A stretch of DNA of 64,000 bases from Henricia sp. BOLD:AAB3569 (Eukaryota > Echinodermata > Asteroidea > Spinulosida > Echinasteridae): the NCBI GenBank assembly GCA_037783545.1, contig JBBELK010000387.1, positions 1,922,001-1,986,000 of the forward strand, written 5' to 3'. The notes under the pieces were generated by a model. It had not been told where the DNA came from and searched no databases. It worked only from the letters and a program-made list of their open reading frames with translations. Made by a program: the position numbers and the translations under genes. Position 1 is the stretch's first letter; the number at the start of each line of letters is the position of its first letter. This document shows, piece by piece, positions 44,601 through 56,924 of this stretch.

Positions 44601-47316
44601 TAGCCCCAATACATCATTTATTTATTTTATTTATTTATTTAATCAAATCTAACAGCGAATAAATCGCCATTTACAGGAAAGGTACAAATAAAGTATGACA
44701 TAAAACATAAATATGAAGGGAAAAAAACAAAAATTAAATTAGGCTATGTACATTAAAAATTTAATTTGAAATTGCAGTTACCCAAAATTTTACTTTACGA
44801 GTTGACAAGAAAAACCTGACTAAAAGTGTTGATAACAATGGTAACAAACACCACATGATTTTTCGTTTCCGTGTAAAATGGTACCTTTGTGGGAGAAATT
44901 GCCAACTGAGGGCGTTTTCCTAAAAAAAAATTGTCTGCAGATAAGGGCTCTCAGAAAACCAATTTGTTGGGTTTTCAACCTGATTGAACCTGCGTGGGAT
45001 GAGCTGACTTCTGGAGCAGTGCATCTCCCAAACAGCCCTAGAAGTGCAGGAGCTCAGAGGAGACACTTCAAGCAGAACGGCGCACCCTGCCTCAGAGGCT
45101 CTTATGAAGGCTGGTACAGTCAGCCTTGCCACAAGGTGGTCATACATATTACTGACTGATCAAATATTTTGAGTGGCGCACCCTGCCTCAGTGGCTCTTA
45201 CGGAGGCTGGTGCAGTTAGCCTTGCTACAAACAGTTTTTTTTAAAGGCAGTATACATGATTGGTATCTCGAAAATCAGAAATGTTCACAGATTTACGCCT
45301 AACTTACACAATATAAACATGATAACCGTGGAAAACTGGTTTTGTCTAAAGTGCTATAGTCTTTGAGAAATGAGTAAAACAATTAGTTTTCGTCTCATGA
45401 GGCGAAAATTTTATTCGCCCCAAAACCATTTCGCCCAAGTGCCATTTCGCCCCCAAACCACTTCGCCCGAGTGCCATTTCGCCCCAAATCACTTCGTCCA
45501 AACACTACATCGCCCAAATGCTACTTCGCCCCAAAACCACTTCGTGCACAGGTCGTGGTTCAGGGCGAAATAGTTCAGGACGAAGTGGTTTTGGGGCGAA
45601 ATGACTGCAAACCTTTTTTGACTGTTTTCCCAAAAGTTAGACGAAATACGGAGCTGGTTTTTGCTCAGGTTGGTTTTAATCATGCATATCTTCAATCACA
45701 CAGGGGGATAAAACTATTTGTAACAGTTTACCAATCATGTATTGTATACTATCTTTAAGGTACTATTTACCTGTGTCCTGATGTCCATTTTCCCTTTGTC
45801 CACGGCAGCTTTGTTGCTTGAAGTGGCAATTCTCTTGCCTTTTTCCTTACACCACGGAATGTGTCGCTCGGCTGCACTCTCATTAAAATTACGCTGACAA
45901 TACGGGCACTGCTCGTAATCTGTCGCAAAAAATAACACACTGGACGGATAAGAAACAAGGCTTTTGTAATTAAATGCAGAATGGTTATGTGTAGTAGTAC
46001 ATGTGAACATGCATGTGGATATCATGTGACATGCATGTGGATATCATGAGACATACATGTGGATATCATGTGACATACATGTGGATATCATGTGGATATC
46101 ATGTGACATACATGTGATTAGTTGATGTTTATTAGTACATGAGACATGCATGTGGTTAGTATGTTAGCAGTAAGGGAGTCAACAGTTTAGTGGATTAAGA
46201 CATGTGGACAACATGTGAATGGTATGTGGTTTAGTGAATGGACATGTGACAAACACGTGGACGGCATGTGATTGTCATGTGATTAATTTGTAGGTGATAG
46301 GGAGTTGGTAAAGAGTTATAAGCACATGGTTTTGGTGTTAATGGTAGACGTAATATGGATGATATGCAAAATTACACACAAATAACAAGAACAAGCTGTA
46401 AAAACATATTTACAGTTCTAAAAAGGTTACTTGTGCAAACATTTAGAATACATTTATGAGATGGAAAAATGACATAACATCGTCATTGTAACAGATTTTT
46501 AAAAGCCACCGTTGTAAACAAAGCGAAGAAAATTAATGAGCCCCAATGATTTTTGAAGTGTTCTAATACCTGGGTTGACTCTGGTCTGCGAAGGCGGTGG
46601 AGGCAAGGGCGCCCCCGTTTTCATCGCATACGTAACTCCCCTCGCATTTCGCAGCGATGACACTAAATCTTCGTGCTTAGCACGCCAGTTAGCAGTCTGT
46701 TTTTTCTGTTGGCAAAACATACGTGTTAATTGACACACTTTTAATTAATTAATACTTTCTTGCTGACAATATTTTAAAATTTATTGCAGGCCAACCATAC
46801 ACTATATTTTCAAAGCGAACGTTGGCACCAAAAATTAGAATATCTTGCAAACCTGCAACCAATTTCACAAAACCTTACGCACTGCGTAAGCTCTCTTGCG
46901 CAACTTTTTATTGCATAAGTTGCGCAACATTTCTGCAATAATTACACGCAAGCTATTTTTTGTGAAATCAGCCGCTTTTTCATGAAATCAGGTAAGAAGA
47001 CATACTATTTGTTACCAGTGATACAGGGTTAATCAAACAGGTTCATATGGATAGACCTCTATGTCCGAGTATTTCAATTCTTTGGCTCAATTTTTTCAAT
47101 TAATTTGTTCAATTCTCACCACTTTTTCCAGCTTTTTGGGGTCTGCTTTGGGGATATTTTTGAGGCTAATCCCCTCAGTCCGTTGTTTGGAGGAGTCAAA
47201 GACCTTCCTCTTTTTAGCTGCATTTTTCTCGCAGATTTTGATGTGCTTTGGAAGCGTCGTCTCAACAAAATTTCGGCCACAGATGTCGCATGGGTAAAGG
47301 TCTGGTGGTGTAGAAG
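41648..47316 (-). CDS. ZC2HC1A: ZC2HC1A-like C2HC zinc-finger protein, first exon not found
   Basis: Seven exons in consistent phase on the minus strand: 47316-47120, 46696-46570, 45919-45771, 44557-44386, 43947-43833, 42737-42606 and 41840-41648 (stop). They give 360 residues without the N-terminus; human ZC2HC1A has about 325. Two zinc knuckles with spacing C-x2-C-x11-H-x3-C begin at [10 protein letters not shown] (exon 47316) and [10 protein letters not shown] (exon 45919). Between them lie [17 protein letters not shown] and a PLPPPP stretch, as in the human protein. The middle is Ser/Arg-rich and basic. The C-terminus has [10 protein letters not shown] and FCCECGTRR, a CxxC pair matching the family. 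The role of the family is poorly known; zinc binding is inferred from spacing. The first exon must end with one base of a split codon and lies upstream of 47316. Confidence 0.87.
41870..42415 (+). mobile_element. Element with internal tandem of about 115-120 bp, copy 2
   Basis: Four units start near GATTACAGGATTGGAAAACT, followed by the same unique tail as 11955-12045 (AACTGTGTACATGTTTTCAAG to TCCTATTTAAGCTG). It is antisense to the zinc-finger gene, in its last intron. Confidence 0.6.
42770..43215. repeat. ACATGTGGATATCATGTG repeat tract, copy 1 of a duplicated intron segment
   Basis: Short ATGTGGATATCATGTGACAT repeats are followed by unique text (GATAGGGAGTTGGTAAAGAG to GCAAAATTACACACAAATA). 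The whole stretch of about 400 bp recurs at 45985-46390 in the same orientation. Confidence 0.75.
43568..43712. mobile_element. 145-bp MITE with YY1-like TIRs
   Basis: ATAGACCGTAATCGAATAGC and GCCATCTTGTAG on the left face CTACAAGATGGCGGC and TATTCGATACGGTCTAT on the right. The CAAGATGGCGGC core matches the vertebrate YY1 consensus. Confidence 0.65.
43965..44313. mobile_element. MITE family V, complete copy
   Basis: This runs from AAAGGAGCGTGGCCAGATCA to TCTGAACGAGCTCCTTT with inverted ends of about 18 bp. It lies in an intron of the zinc-finger gene about 18 bp from one exon (43947) and about 70 bp from another (44386). Confidence 0.7.
44640..45235. repeat. Dispersed repeats in a ZC2HC1A intron
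   Basis: About 44770-44890 matches the TTGATAACAATGGTAACAA repeat of 24770 and 26465. About 44922-45235 is an inverted copy of 14375-14560, with its terminal GCGCACCCTGCCTCAG unit present twice. Confidence 0.5.
45244..45762. mobile_element. MITE with hairpin-rich CGCCCC core, copy 2
   Basis: The left end AAAGGCAGTATACATGATTGG faces CCAATCATGTATTG and ACTATCTTT on the right. TTTAA borders both sides. The core repeats TTTCGCCCCAAAACCA-type phrases and their complements, as in 16968-17150. It ends about 8 bp from exon 45771-45919. Confidence 0.7.
45985..46390. repeat. ACATGTGGATATCATGTG repeat tract, copy 2 of the duplicated segment
   Basis: This matches 42795-43215 in the same orientation, differing in the number of short repeats and by a few substitutions. 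Three zinc-finger-gene exons lie between the copies. Confidence 0.75.
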
Positions 47317-49663
47317 CTGAGCAAAAAATGTAAAAGATTTAGGTTAATGAATTAAAATTATATCTTTTAAATTATAAATTATATTATAAAAAAATTGTCT
47401 TTGAAAACTTTGTAAACATTTGTATTCAACTGAATAGACGTGCGTTGCCATGGCAATTGCTCTAAACATCATGGCCGTCGGGAAAAAGTACCATTGCAAA
47501 AGCACAGGGACACGGTTGAGCGATTTTAAGTGTAGAGCCATTGCCTAGGCAACCAACAAAAGATGACGTATTCACTTCGGCAGTCTATTGAGGCGAAGAA
47601 TTTAGTATTGCTTTTTACAATGAAATTTAGCACTAATTATTCAGGGATCGATTTCACAAAATTTAAGATGAGTTCAATGCATCCTAATTCCAATACCAAC
47701 GTCCCAAGATAAGAAGAGTGACCCTTCCTAAGACGCGTCTTAGCGCTTTGTGTAATCAGCCCCTGGTCATGCAATTTTGTTGAAGTCTGTTGAAATCCCC
47801 CCCCCCTCCCCCCCCCCCCATTTCGCTGTGGAAGCAGAAATCTTGTCGCCCAATCAGGACGCTTGGTAGTACATTGCGGGCGTCTAAATACAGCTTTTAT
47901 GTAAGTTTACACAGTACTAGCGCTGGCCGTTAAGTACGTCTACGTTGGCGATTGGCTGCTATTTTAAAGCACACAGGAAAATCCGTTCGATTCACAATAT
48001 CAGCATGCACCCCTATTATTAATTTGAAAAACTGCGGAGTAAATAAAATCGTCGCCGGAAATTTTGGGACAGTCATAAAGAACAAAACCTAATACAATTT
48101 CTGGAAAGTATAGAAAACGTTTCTTTTCAGCATAATAATATGACCAAATTGATTAAAATACATCAAAATGATTCATGTGTATGATCGCTGAGCGTAACAG
48201 CCGCCTAACTTCACAAATTTGCGTGGATTCTCTCAGCGGATTGTAACGGCGCTTAGCAGAGTGGAAATATCCTGAGATCTCAATATGAGAAACTACTAAA
48301 ATCAGTGAATTCCAACTGTACACTTTAGGATTTTTGTTTTTAGTTAATATTTTTTTAAATTGTTAACATAGAAACTAACGTTTGGAGAATTTATCAGCTG
48401 AGCATGAGGTTTCATGCTCACTTTACCGTTTGCAGTTGGAGCCACACACTTAAACATTAATAAAAATATGAAGCTTTCTATTGTGTGTGCAGACAGTAAG
48501 GTTCCATAAATAAACATGAAGGTCAAAACTACAATGATAAAGGACTCTCGAGTTTCTATGAACTGAAGCAAGGTTGGTACTTTTGATTTGGATGTTTATT
48601 TTATGAATCTGTACTCGCAAACATGTAGCTGTCCACACAGTGTTACAATGTACATGTATGCCCCATACTATGCCAATGGTCGCGGTCCCAACTTTAATAT
48701 TATGTTAATGTTTTCAAAAGGATTTTTTTCATATACATTGAACACGGATTTGGGTGAATTTATATATTGGAATCGATAGCTTATTCAATTCTAAGATATA
48801 CTTCCCACTGACACTTCCGTCGCAAATGTTGCATTTCCGAGATAAATAAATGATAAAATTACTGCATAAAGTAATGCACAAAATGATGTGGCGAGAGGTC
48901 TGTGCGTAAGCGCGACAACAGAGGGCGCTGCGCGCGCGCGTGAATGGTTATCTTGTGCACTCACTGAAGGCAATTTTTGAAGAAGAAAACGTGATTTTTC
49001 TACAGAAAAGCAACATTTGCGACGAAAGTGCAAGTGGGAAGTATATCTTAAAATTACATTATGTGTTGGTCCCTGGAGGTAATTTCCTTAAAATCTTTGT
49101 TCAATGTATACGAAAAAAGTACCGATTTTTTTTGCAAAGTGTAATAGAATAGGCCTAACAATGGAATTTCGCAAATTTCATGAACTCAGATCATGGAACT
49201 GATGAATAATAAATAATTAATCAGTGGTTTAGCATTATTTTCACACACTAATTTTTGCTCGTCTTTAAACACACTTTAAAATCGCATCAACAACCAAATA
49301 CATGCTACATTAATACACAGACCATTACCTTGCTCTGGAATCTCAAATTCGTCCATTTCGATCAAATTTTATGCCAGATTTCCGACAGAAAATGTTGTTT
49401 GCAGCAACCGGGCAACACAAAATACCACAAAACATCAGCAAAATGTCAACAGAGGGCGCTGTACACAGACGTTTTTCAAAACTCTGCTTTGTCATGTCTC
49501 CGGCTTCATTCGCATATTTCAATGTTATTCTATGTATCCGCGTATCCAAAGCCTACGGCTTCGTTCGAAAATGGCATTATGTCTGGTATCTAGAATTCGT
49601 TATCCATTACAGAACACACAGAGTGTGATAATAATAAGGTACCAGTCTTCTTGAACGGGAGGT
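47317..49663. other. Region upstream of the ZC2HC1A exons; first exon and promoter not identified
   Basis: This contains a family X MITE (47641-47765), a C-rich tract (47797-47820) and a family C TIR element (48727-49131). CTCF-like motifs lie at 48914-48930 and 49448-49462. I could not assign a first coding exon for the zinc-finger gene. The first exon may lie here or beyond the large foldback element. Confidence 0.4.
48727..49131. mobile_element. TIR element family C, copy 2
   Basis: TATACATTGAACACGGATTT on the left and GTTCAATGTATACG on the right form the ends. It contains the CGACAACAGAGGGCGCTGCG motif and is over 80 percent alike to 3150-3545 by eye. Confidence 0.6.
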
Positions 49664-49985
49664 GCGCCAAGTGGTGGATGTTAAATCTCAAACGCTGCAG
49701 TAATGTTTGCAAAATTCAAGAAATATCCGAAGAAAAAAATAATTGGGCCGCACGAGGGCGCTGCAAAAGACACAATTTAGACTTGACCAAGTCTTTCAAA
49801 AGCAGATTTGTGTATGTGAGGCTGTGATTACAACGACCTCCGCGTCTTATAGTGCCAGGGCATTATGAATGATTCCATGAGCCTTCTTGGTTGTGGCAGT
49901 CCAATAAATAAATTTCAATTGTGTCTTAGTGGGTCTCTGTCTTTGTTGCGTTGGGCCAATAAAGTACCCTGGTCTGCCTGAATTC

Positions 49986-52870
49986 AACCTCAAACGCTGC
50001 AGTAATATTTCTGTATAAAGTACACTGGTCAGCGCGAAAACCACCTCAAACGCTGCAGTAATATTTCTGTATAAAGTACACCGGTCGGCGCGAAATCCAC
50101 CTCAAACGCTGCAGTAATATTTATGTATAAAGTACACCGGTCGGCGCGAAATCCACCTCAAACGCTGCAGTAATATTTCTGTATAAAGTACAATGGTCGG
50201 CGTAAAATCCACCTCAAACGCTGCAGTAATTTTTCTGTATAAAGTATATTGGTCTGCCTAAAAACCACCTCAAACGCTGCAGTAATATTTCTGCGTGAAG
50301 CATATTGGTCTGCCTGAAAACCACCTCAAACGCTGCAGTAATATTTCTGTATAAAGTACACTGGTCAGCGCGAAAACCACCTCAAACGCTGCAGTAATAT
50401 TTCTGTATAAAGTACACTGGTCAGCGCGAAAACCACCTCAAACGCTGCATAATATTTCTGTATAAAGTACACTGGTCAGCGCGAAAACCACCTCAAACGC
50501 TGCAGTAATTTTTCTGTATCAAGTACACTGGTCAGCGCGAAATCCACCTCAAACGCTGCAGTAATATTTCTGCATAAAGCCTGTTGGTCTGCCTGAAAAC
50601 CACCTCAAACGCTGCAGTAATTTTTCTGTATAAAGTACACTGGTCAGCGCGAAATCCACCTCAAACGCTGCAGTAATATTTATGTATAAAGTACACTGGT
50701 CAGCGCGAAAACCACCTCAAACGCTGCATAATATTTCTGTATAAAGTACACTGGTCAGCGCGAAAACCACCTCAAACGCTGCAGTAATTTTTCTGTATCA
50801 AGTACACTGGTCAGCGCGAAATCCACCTCAAACGCTGCAGTAATATTTCTGCATAAAGCCTGTTGGTCTGCCTGAAAACCACCTCAAACGCTGCAGTAAT
50901 ATTTCTGTATAAAGTACACTGGTCAGCGCGAAATCCACCTCAAACGCTGCAGTAATTTTTTTAAAATAAAGTATTATTGGTCTGCCTGAAAACCACCTCA
51001 AACGCTGCAGTAATATTTCTGTATAAAGTACACTGGTCAGCGCGAAAACCACCTCAAACGCTGCAGTAATTTTTCTGTATAAAGTACACTGGTCAGCGCG
51101 AAATCCACCTCAAACGCTGCAGTAATTTTTTTAAAATAAAGTATATTGGTCTGCCTGAATTCAACCTCAAACGCTGCAGTAATATTTCTGTATAAAGTAC
51201 ACTGGTCAGCGCGAAAACCACCTCAAACGCTGCAGTAATATTTCTGTATAAAGTACACCGGTCGGCGCGAAATCCACCTCAAACGCTGCAGTAATATTTA
51301 TGTATAAAGTACACCGGTCGGCGCGAAATCCACCTCAAACGCTACAGTAATATTTCTGTATAAAGTACAATGGTCGGCGTGAAATCCACCTCAAACGCTG
51401 CAGTAATTTTTCTGTATAAAGTATATTGGTCTGCCTAAGAACCACCTCAAACGCTGCAGTAATATTTCTGCGTGAAGCATATTGGTCTGCCTGAAAACCA
51501 CCTCAAACGCTGCAGTAATATTTCTGTATAAAGTACACTGGTCAGCGCGAAAACCACCTCAAACGCTGCAGTAATTTTTCTGTATCAAGTACACTGGTCA
51601 GCGCGAAATCCACCTCAAACGCTGCAGTAATATTTCTGCATAAAGCCTGTTGGTCTGCCTGAAAACCACCTCAAACGCTGCAGTAATTTTTCTGTATAAA
51701 GTACACTGGTCAGCGCGAAAACCACCTCAAACGCTGCATAATATTTCTGTATAAAGTAGACTGGTCAGCGCGAAAACCACCTCAAACGCTGCAGTAATTT
51801 TTCTGTATCAAGTACACTGGTCAGCGCGAAATCCACCTCAAACGCTGCAGTAATATTTCTGCATAAAGCCTGTTGGTCTGCCTGAAAACCACCTCAAACG
51901 CTGCAGTAATTTTTCTGTATAAAGTACACTGGTCAGCGCGAAATCCACCTCAAACGCTGCAGTAATTTTTTTTAAATAAAGTATTATTGGTCTGCCTGAA
52001 AACCACCTCAAACGCTGCAGTAATATTTCTGTATAAAGTACACTGGTCAGCGCGAAATGCACCTCAAACGCTGCAGTAATATTTGTGCGTAAAGCCTATT
52101 GGTCTCCCTGAAAACCACCTCAAACGCTGCAGTAATATTTTTTTTATAAAGTATATTGGTCTGCCTGAAAACCACCTCAAACGCTGCAGTAATTTTTCTG
52201 TATAAAGTACACTGGTCAGCGCGAAATGCACCTCAAACGCTGCAGTAATATTTCTGTATAAAGTACACTGGTCTGCCTGAAAACCACCTCAAACGCTGCA
52301 GTAATATTTCTGTATGAAGTACACTGGTCAGCGCGAAATCCACCTCAAACGCTGCAGTAATTTTTTTTAAATAAAGTATATTGGTCTGCCTGAAAACCAC
52401 CTCAAACGCTGCAGTAATATTTCTGTATAAAGTACACTGGTCAGCGCGAAAACCACCTTAAACGCTGCAGTAATTTTTCTGTATAAAGTACACTGGTCAG
52501 CGCGAAATCCAACTCAAACGCTGCAGTAAGATTTCTTTATAAAGTGCAATGGTCAGCCTGAAATCCACCTCAAACGCTGCAGTAATGTTTTTTTTATAAA
52601 GTATATTGGTCTGCCTGAAAACCACCTCAAACGCTGCAGTAATATTTGTGCGTAAAGCCTATTGGTCTCCCTGAAAACCACCTCAAACGCTGCAGTAATA
52701 TTTCTGTATAAAGTACACTGGTCAGCGCGAAATCCAACTCAAACGCTGCAGTAAGATTTCTTTATAAAGTGCAATGGTCAGCCTGAAATCCACCTCAAAC
52801 GCTGCAGTAAGATTTCTGTATAAAGTATATTGGTCTGCTTGAAATCCACCTCAAACACTGCAGTAAGATT
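49986..52870 (+). repeat. Left-arm array, about 51 units of 56 bp
   Basis: The unit starts with CACCTCAAACGCTGCAGTAA and has two main variants after GTACACTGGTC or GTATATTGGTC: AGCGCGAAA and TGCCTGAAA. The variants are mixed. Longer blocks are themselves duplicated (for example about 50030-50420 resembles 51190-51560), showing growth by unequal exchange or slippage of multi-unit segments. Apparent open frames are by-products. Confidence 0.92.
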
Positions 52871-53540
52871 CCAGCTTAAAGGACATAATGACTTGGCGAG
52901 AAAAACGCGGCAGTGTAAGGTTTGTGTGGATAGTATACTGTCCATCGCGTATGAATACTGTATAGTTCAGGGAGAGATGCGTCCCCGGCGTTTAAACTGT
53001 CGCTCTCATCGCGTCGTGGAAATTTGCATAGTTTTTGTATTCTGCTGAAATTGGAGAAGATTAAAATCAATATGTTTTGCAAATTCATTCACTGTAATTC
53101 GTTCTATATAACTTGTATTTCAAGAACAATTAGGGAGACACTTGAAATGTAAATGAATGTGACTTTCGGAAAACTGTTATTGTCAGTGTAAAACATTCTT
53201 TCATGTTTAGACTCCTTGCAACGTCGTTACTTATATCCTTTGTTTGAGGTATACTTACTATTGGAGCGGTCCTTACCAACCTATAAGAGGTCAGTGTTAG
53301 GTTCAACTCTGCTACCCGCTTACTTCTTTAGTATAGTCACCATGGAGAATTTGGCTGGAAATAAAGAAATTTAGTGAAATAACCAATTGTGACTATAGCG
53401 GTTTGTCGTTTTCATTCCGGCCTAAACATAATACAAAGATTTAAAAGGCAGAAAGGCGCTTTCTTGTTAACACATTTCTTTGAAAATTAATTTTCTGTTA
53501 ACTCAGCAGCATCAATACTCTTTCTAGAGCTAAGACGGCG
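52871..53540. other. Unassigned sequence inside the foldback element
   Basis: This is non-repetitive AT-rich sequence between the left array and the LINE remnant. Short open frames here show no recognisable domain. Confidence 0.4.
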
Positions 53541-55660
53541 GTACAGTTAAAACTCAATTAATTGAATGTGGTTGTTTTTAACGTTAAGTATTTTAATAGG
53601 GAAGCCATCATTAGATTAATCAACACACTTAATGGGGGTTCCGCCCCTGGTCCTGATGGTATAACAGCAGAGCATATAAAACATTGTGTTAATTCTGGTC
53701 TTCCAGACATTTTAGCTAACATTTGTAATATCTGTATTAAATTTGGTTTTGTGCCCGGGAAGTTTCAAATGGGCACACTAAGTCACTTGTGCCTATTCTG
53801 ATACCTGAAAGTTATCGTCCTGTTATAGTTTATAATACACTGTCTAAATTGTTTGATTTATGTTTGCTTGAATCTTCTAATGTTAAGTTTTATAATTTAC
53901 AGTATGGGTTTTTTAATGGTAGGGGCACAGCCATGGCTGCTGCCTCTGTTCACGATGTCATCAAATATTGCAATAACCGTGGATCTTCTGTTTTTGCATA
54001 CTCATTAGATGCTGAGGGTGCCTTCGACGCCATCCCACATGACATCATTTTTTATAAATTAATTGATAATATTAGAGATGGTTGGTGGAGATGTCTTTAT
54101 TTTTGGTATTATAATATTTCCGTTAAGGTTAAATGGGCTAACAGTCTGGGTAAACGAGTTAATATTTGTAAGGGCACGAGGCAAGGAGGACATTCCTCTC
54201 CTTTGATTTTTAACTTGTTTTATAAAGATTTGGTGAATGGCCTAAATAATCTCAATTGTGGTATTGTTACAGCTCGTTATAATTTAAATTTTTTTTTGTT
54301 ATGCAGATGATTTACTACTTCTTAGCATGACCCCATCTGGCCTTCAGTTGTTGATTGATTATGCAAATGATTATATTGTGGAACATGGTTTACGTTTTAA
54401 TCCCTCTAAGACATTTTGCTGCACTTTTGGGAAGAATCATTTTGTTAATGAACCTGCTTGGTTTTTAAATGATTCGATCATATCACTAACCTAGGGGTCA
54501 CTTTGTCTTCTGAGAGTCACATGGAAGAAAGAATGAGGAAATGTCAAATGGCATTCTTCTCCCTACAGGGGGCGGGCTTTGTAAGGGTGGTTCCAGTTCG
54601 GATGTCAAAGTTTGTGGAATTCCGTTTTAATCCCCATATTGACTTATGGATGTCAGAGTGTTAATTTAAAGGGCCCATGAAATGCTCAATAACTTTATGC
54701 ACAGTTTTTGCTGCATATGAAGGATTACTTGTGTAGAAAGACAATACTACTGTTCATTTTGATGCCCCATGAGTAAAAAGTGTCATTTTTCAACTTTGAA
54801 AATATCTTTACATAAACTCACAGACAGAGGGCGCTGTTTGGGGCATGTCACTTTAGGAACACACTGCAAAAAAGCAAAGAAAAAACATAAGACTTCAAAC
54901 TAGAATTGTGAAAAAAAATGCTGCAGTTTCCAGCCTTAGTTTTTTCATGGTTTGAAACAGGCAACATGTAAAACAAACCTAAACCATCATGGGTTACAAA
55001 CGTTTCAGCAAGTTGGAGAAAATTGTGGAAACTTTTGTGCACAGTTGAATGAGATTTTCCTGTGTTTTCCATCACTTTGCTCATGCATATGTAAATTTTC
55101 ATTAGCATAAAAATCGAAAACCTTGATTTTAACCCCCCAAACAACTTTCAAGTTGGGTTTTTATGATTGTAAATTAATGGACTAGTTCCATAGCACATAT
55201 TTGTCATAGTACACCCTTATTGCATGCTATTGGAGTGCCTAAAGTGAGTAGCATTATTAAGGGTTTACAGTTGGGTCTTATGTCTCAAGTTTTAAATTTA
55301 ATAATGATTCTGCATCCAGAGCATTTTATTCTCAATTGTTAAATTGTCATAACACATGCGATAAGTCGACTACTATATGTAATGGTACTTTGGTGTCACG
55401 TGTTGAGAATTGCAAAAATAAGTTTTCTCTGGTAAATTCAATTTTTGATGCAAAGTAAAATTCTTTTAAGGATATTTTATGTGTTAATCATGGTATATGT
55501 GATAGCATCAAGTTTCTTTTGTTCAAGAATGACTTTGATGGTATTAAACAATTATTATCTCCATTTTAATTTTAGTATCTTGATGTCGTGGGGTATTTTA
55601 CTTCTCCCTCGGGAGGTTGTGTGGAAATAAATAAAAATAAAGAAATAAAATACAACTGAT
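53540..55660 (+). mobile_element. Decayed LINE (non-LTR reverse transcriptase) carried in the foldback centre
   Basis: Reverse transcriptase motifs are readable in order: SAPGPDGITAEHIK (about 53645), SLDAEGAFDAIPHD with the first catalytic Asp (about 54005), GTRQGGHSSPLIFN (about 54175), YADDLLLLS (about 54303) and ILTYGCQS (about 54635). The frame changes near 53790 and 54300, so it is not intact. The 5' part with an endonuclease is absent. A T1 MITE interrupts it at about 54666-55180. The 3' end is an A-rich AAATAAATAAAAATAAAG tail near 55625-55655, typical of LINEs. The clade is not assigned. Confidence 0.8.
54666..55180. mobile_element. MITE T1, copy 3, inserted in the LINE
   Basis: The left end TTTAAAGGGCCCATGAAATG and the body (ACAGACAGAGGGCGCTGTTT, TTTCATTAGCATAAAAA-type phrases) match 25420-25973. 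The right end is diverged or shortened before LINE sequence resumes near AATGGACTAGTTCC. Confidence 0.6.
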
Positions 55661-55699
55661 CGTGTAAATTTACATCTTCCCGTTTAATAAGGAACGTGT

Positions 55700-56650
55700 T
55701 AAGATTTTTCCAGAAAATTGATTATGTTTTAACCTAGGTTAGCAATCATATAAAATATCTCTCCAACATACTTTTTTTATACAGGCAAACAGGAAATTTT
55801 CAATTTCCAATTTGGATGTGGAAGCAAAAAGGTCGGAGTAATCACGGTATTGCTTTATGTAACCATTGCTGACCATATCCCTGGAAATATACGAATTGGG
55901 GCCGCGAAAAACTATGACACATCATATGGAATCAAAATCTCAACACCCATGGGAAAAAATTGGAGGCTCAAAATGTGATCTCATCATCTGCTCACGCTCC
56001 TTTAAAGGACGTGTGAAATAGGGTTTTTATTACATAAAATATTAGTAGAGGATGTGTTTTACACATTTCGGTCAATTTCAGAGAATTTGATAGTTGCGTT
56101 TTGGTGTAATTGCACGTTTTCTATTTTTATGTTAATGAGAATTTCCATATTCATGAGCAAAGCTGTGATGTCATCTCAGGAAAAACAGAGAAATTCTCCA
56201 TAGACTTGTGTACAAAAGTTAATGTCATTTTCAGTGGCTTCTTGATATCATGAACTATATAAGTTTACTGAGTTTGTTTAGTATGTCATTTGCAACAATC
56301 CTAACAAGTTTGTTTGGGTCAAAAATGGATCAGTAGGGCTACTGCTACTGTTTGAAATGTAATGTTCTTTCTTTGTTTTTCCACTGTGGGTTCCCTCCAT
56401 GACCAGCAACAAACAGCGCCCTCGCCGGACAAGACATTTTTGAAGTAAAGAAAATGTCACTTCTTTCTGAAATGAAAACAAATTTGAGTTTTCCCCTTTG
56501 TCTGCAACACTTTGATCTTTTGATTTCTGTATAAAAACAGCTGGGTGATAATTTCCCCCTCACAAAACCTTTAAACGAAAACAGTAAACACACAGATAAT
56601 AACAGTTACTGGTTTTGAAGTTACTGTACAGTTTAATTACGTTAAAATAC
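55700..56650. repeat. MITE V copy and a T1-like relic in the foldback centre
   Basis: About 55700-56005 is a family V copy ending CTCACGCTCCTTTAAAG. About 56010-56420 contains T1-like phrases (TTAATGAGAATTTCCATATT, AACAGCGCCCTC). 56650-56924 shows nothing recognisable. Confidence 0.5.
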
Positions 56651-56924
56651 CTTTTTACGTAAATAACGGCGTGGAGCAGTTAAGTCACGGGAGAAAATAC
56701 AGCTTTTATTTCCCTCTTTATAAGCAACGAACCATAATTGCCCACCAACGGAGACGACATAAACAAACAACCATTGTTTACGCAAACGACGTAGTCATCA
56801 TAACATTTATGGACAGCTGTTCATGGCCATTCAGCTTCAATTAACTGTTTACTGTAGTTGATATGTGCATTCATGCTTAAAGACCATGCAGCGTTACATA
56901 ATGCATTCATAATGTGAATACACA

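Noticed and set aside
49986-52870. CRISPR-like array
   Set aside because: Units are contiguous with no unique spacers, in an animal genome, and part of an inverted-arm transposon.
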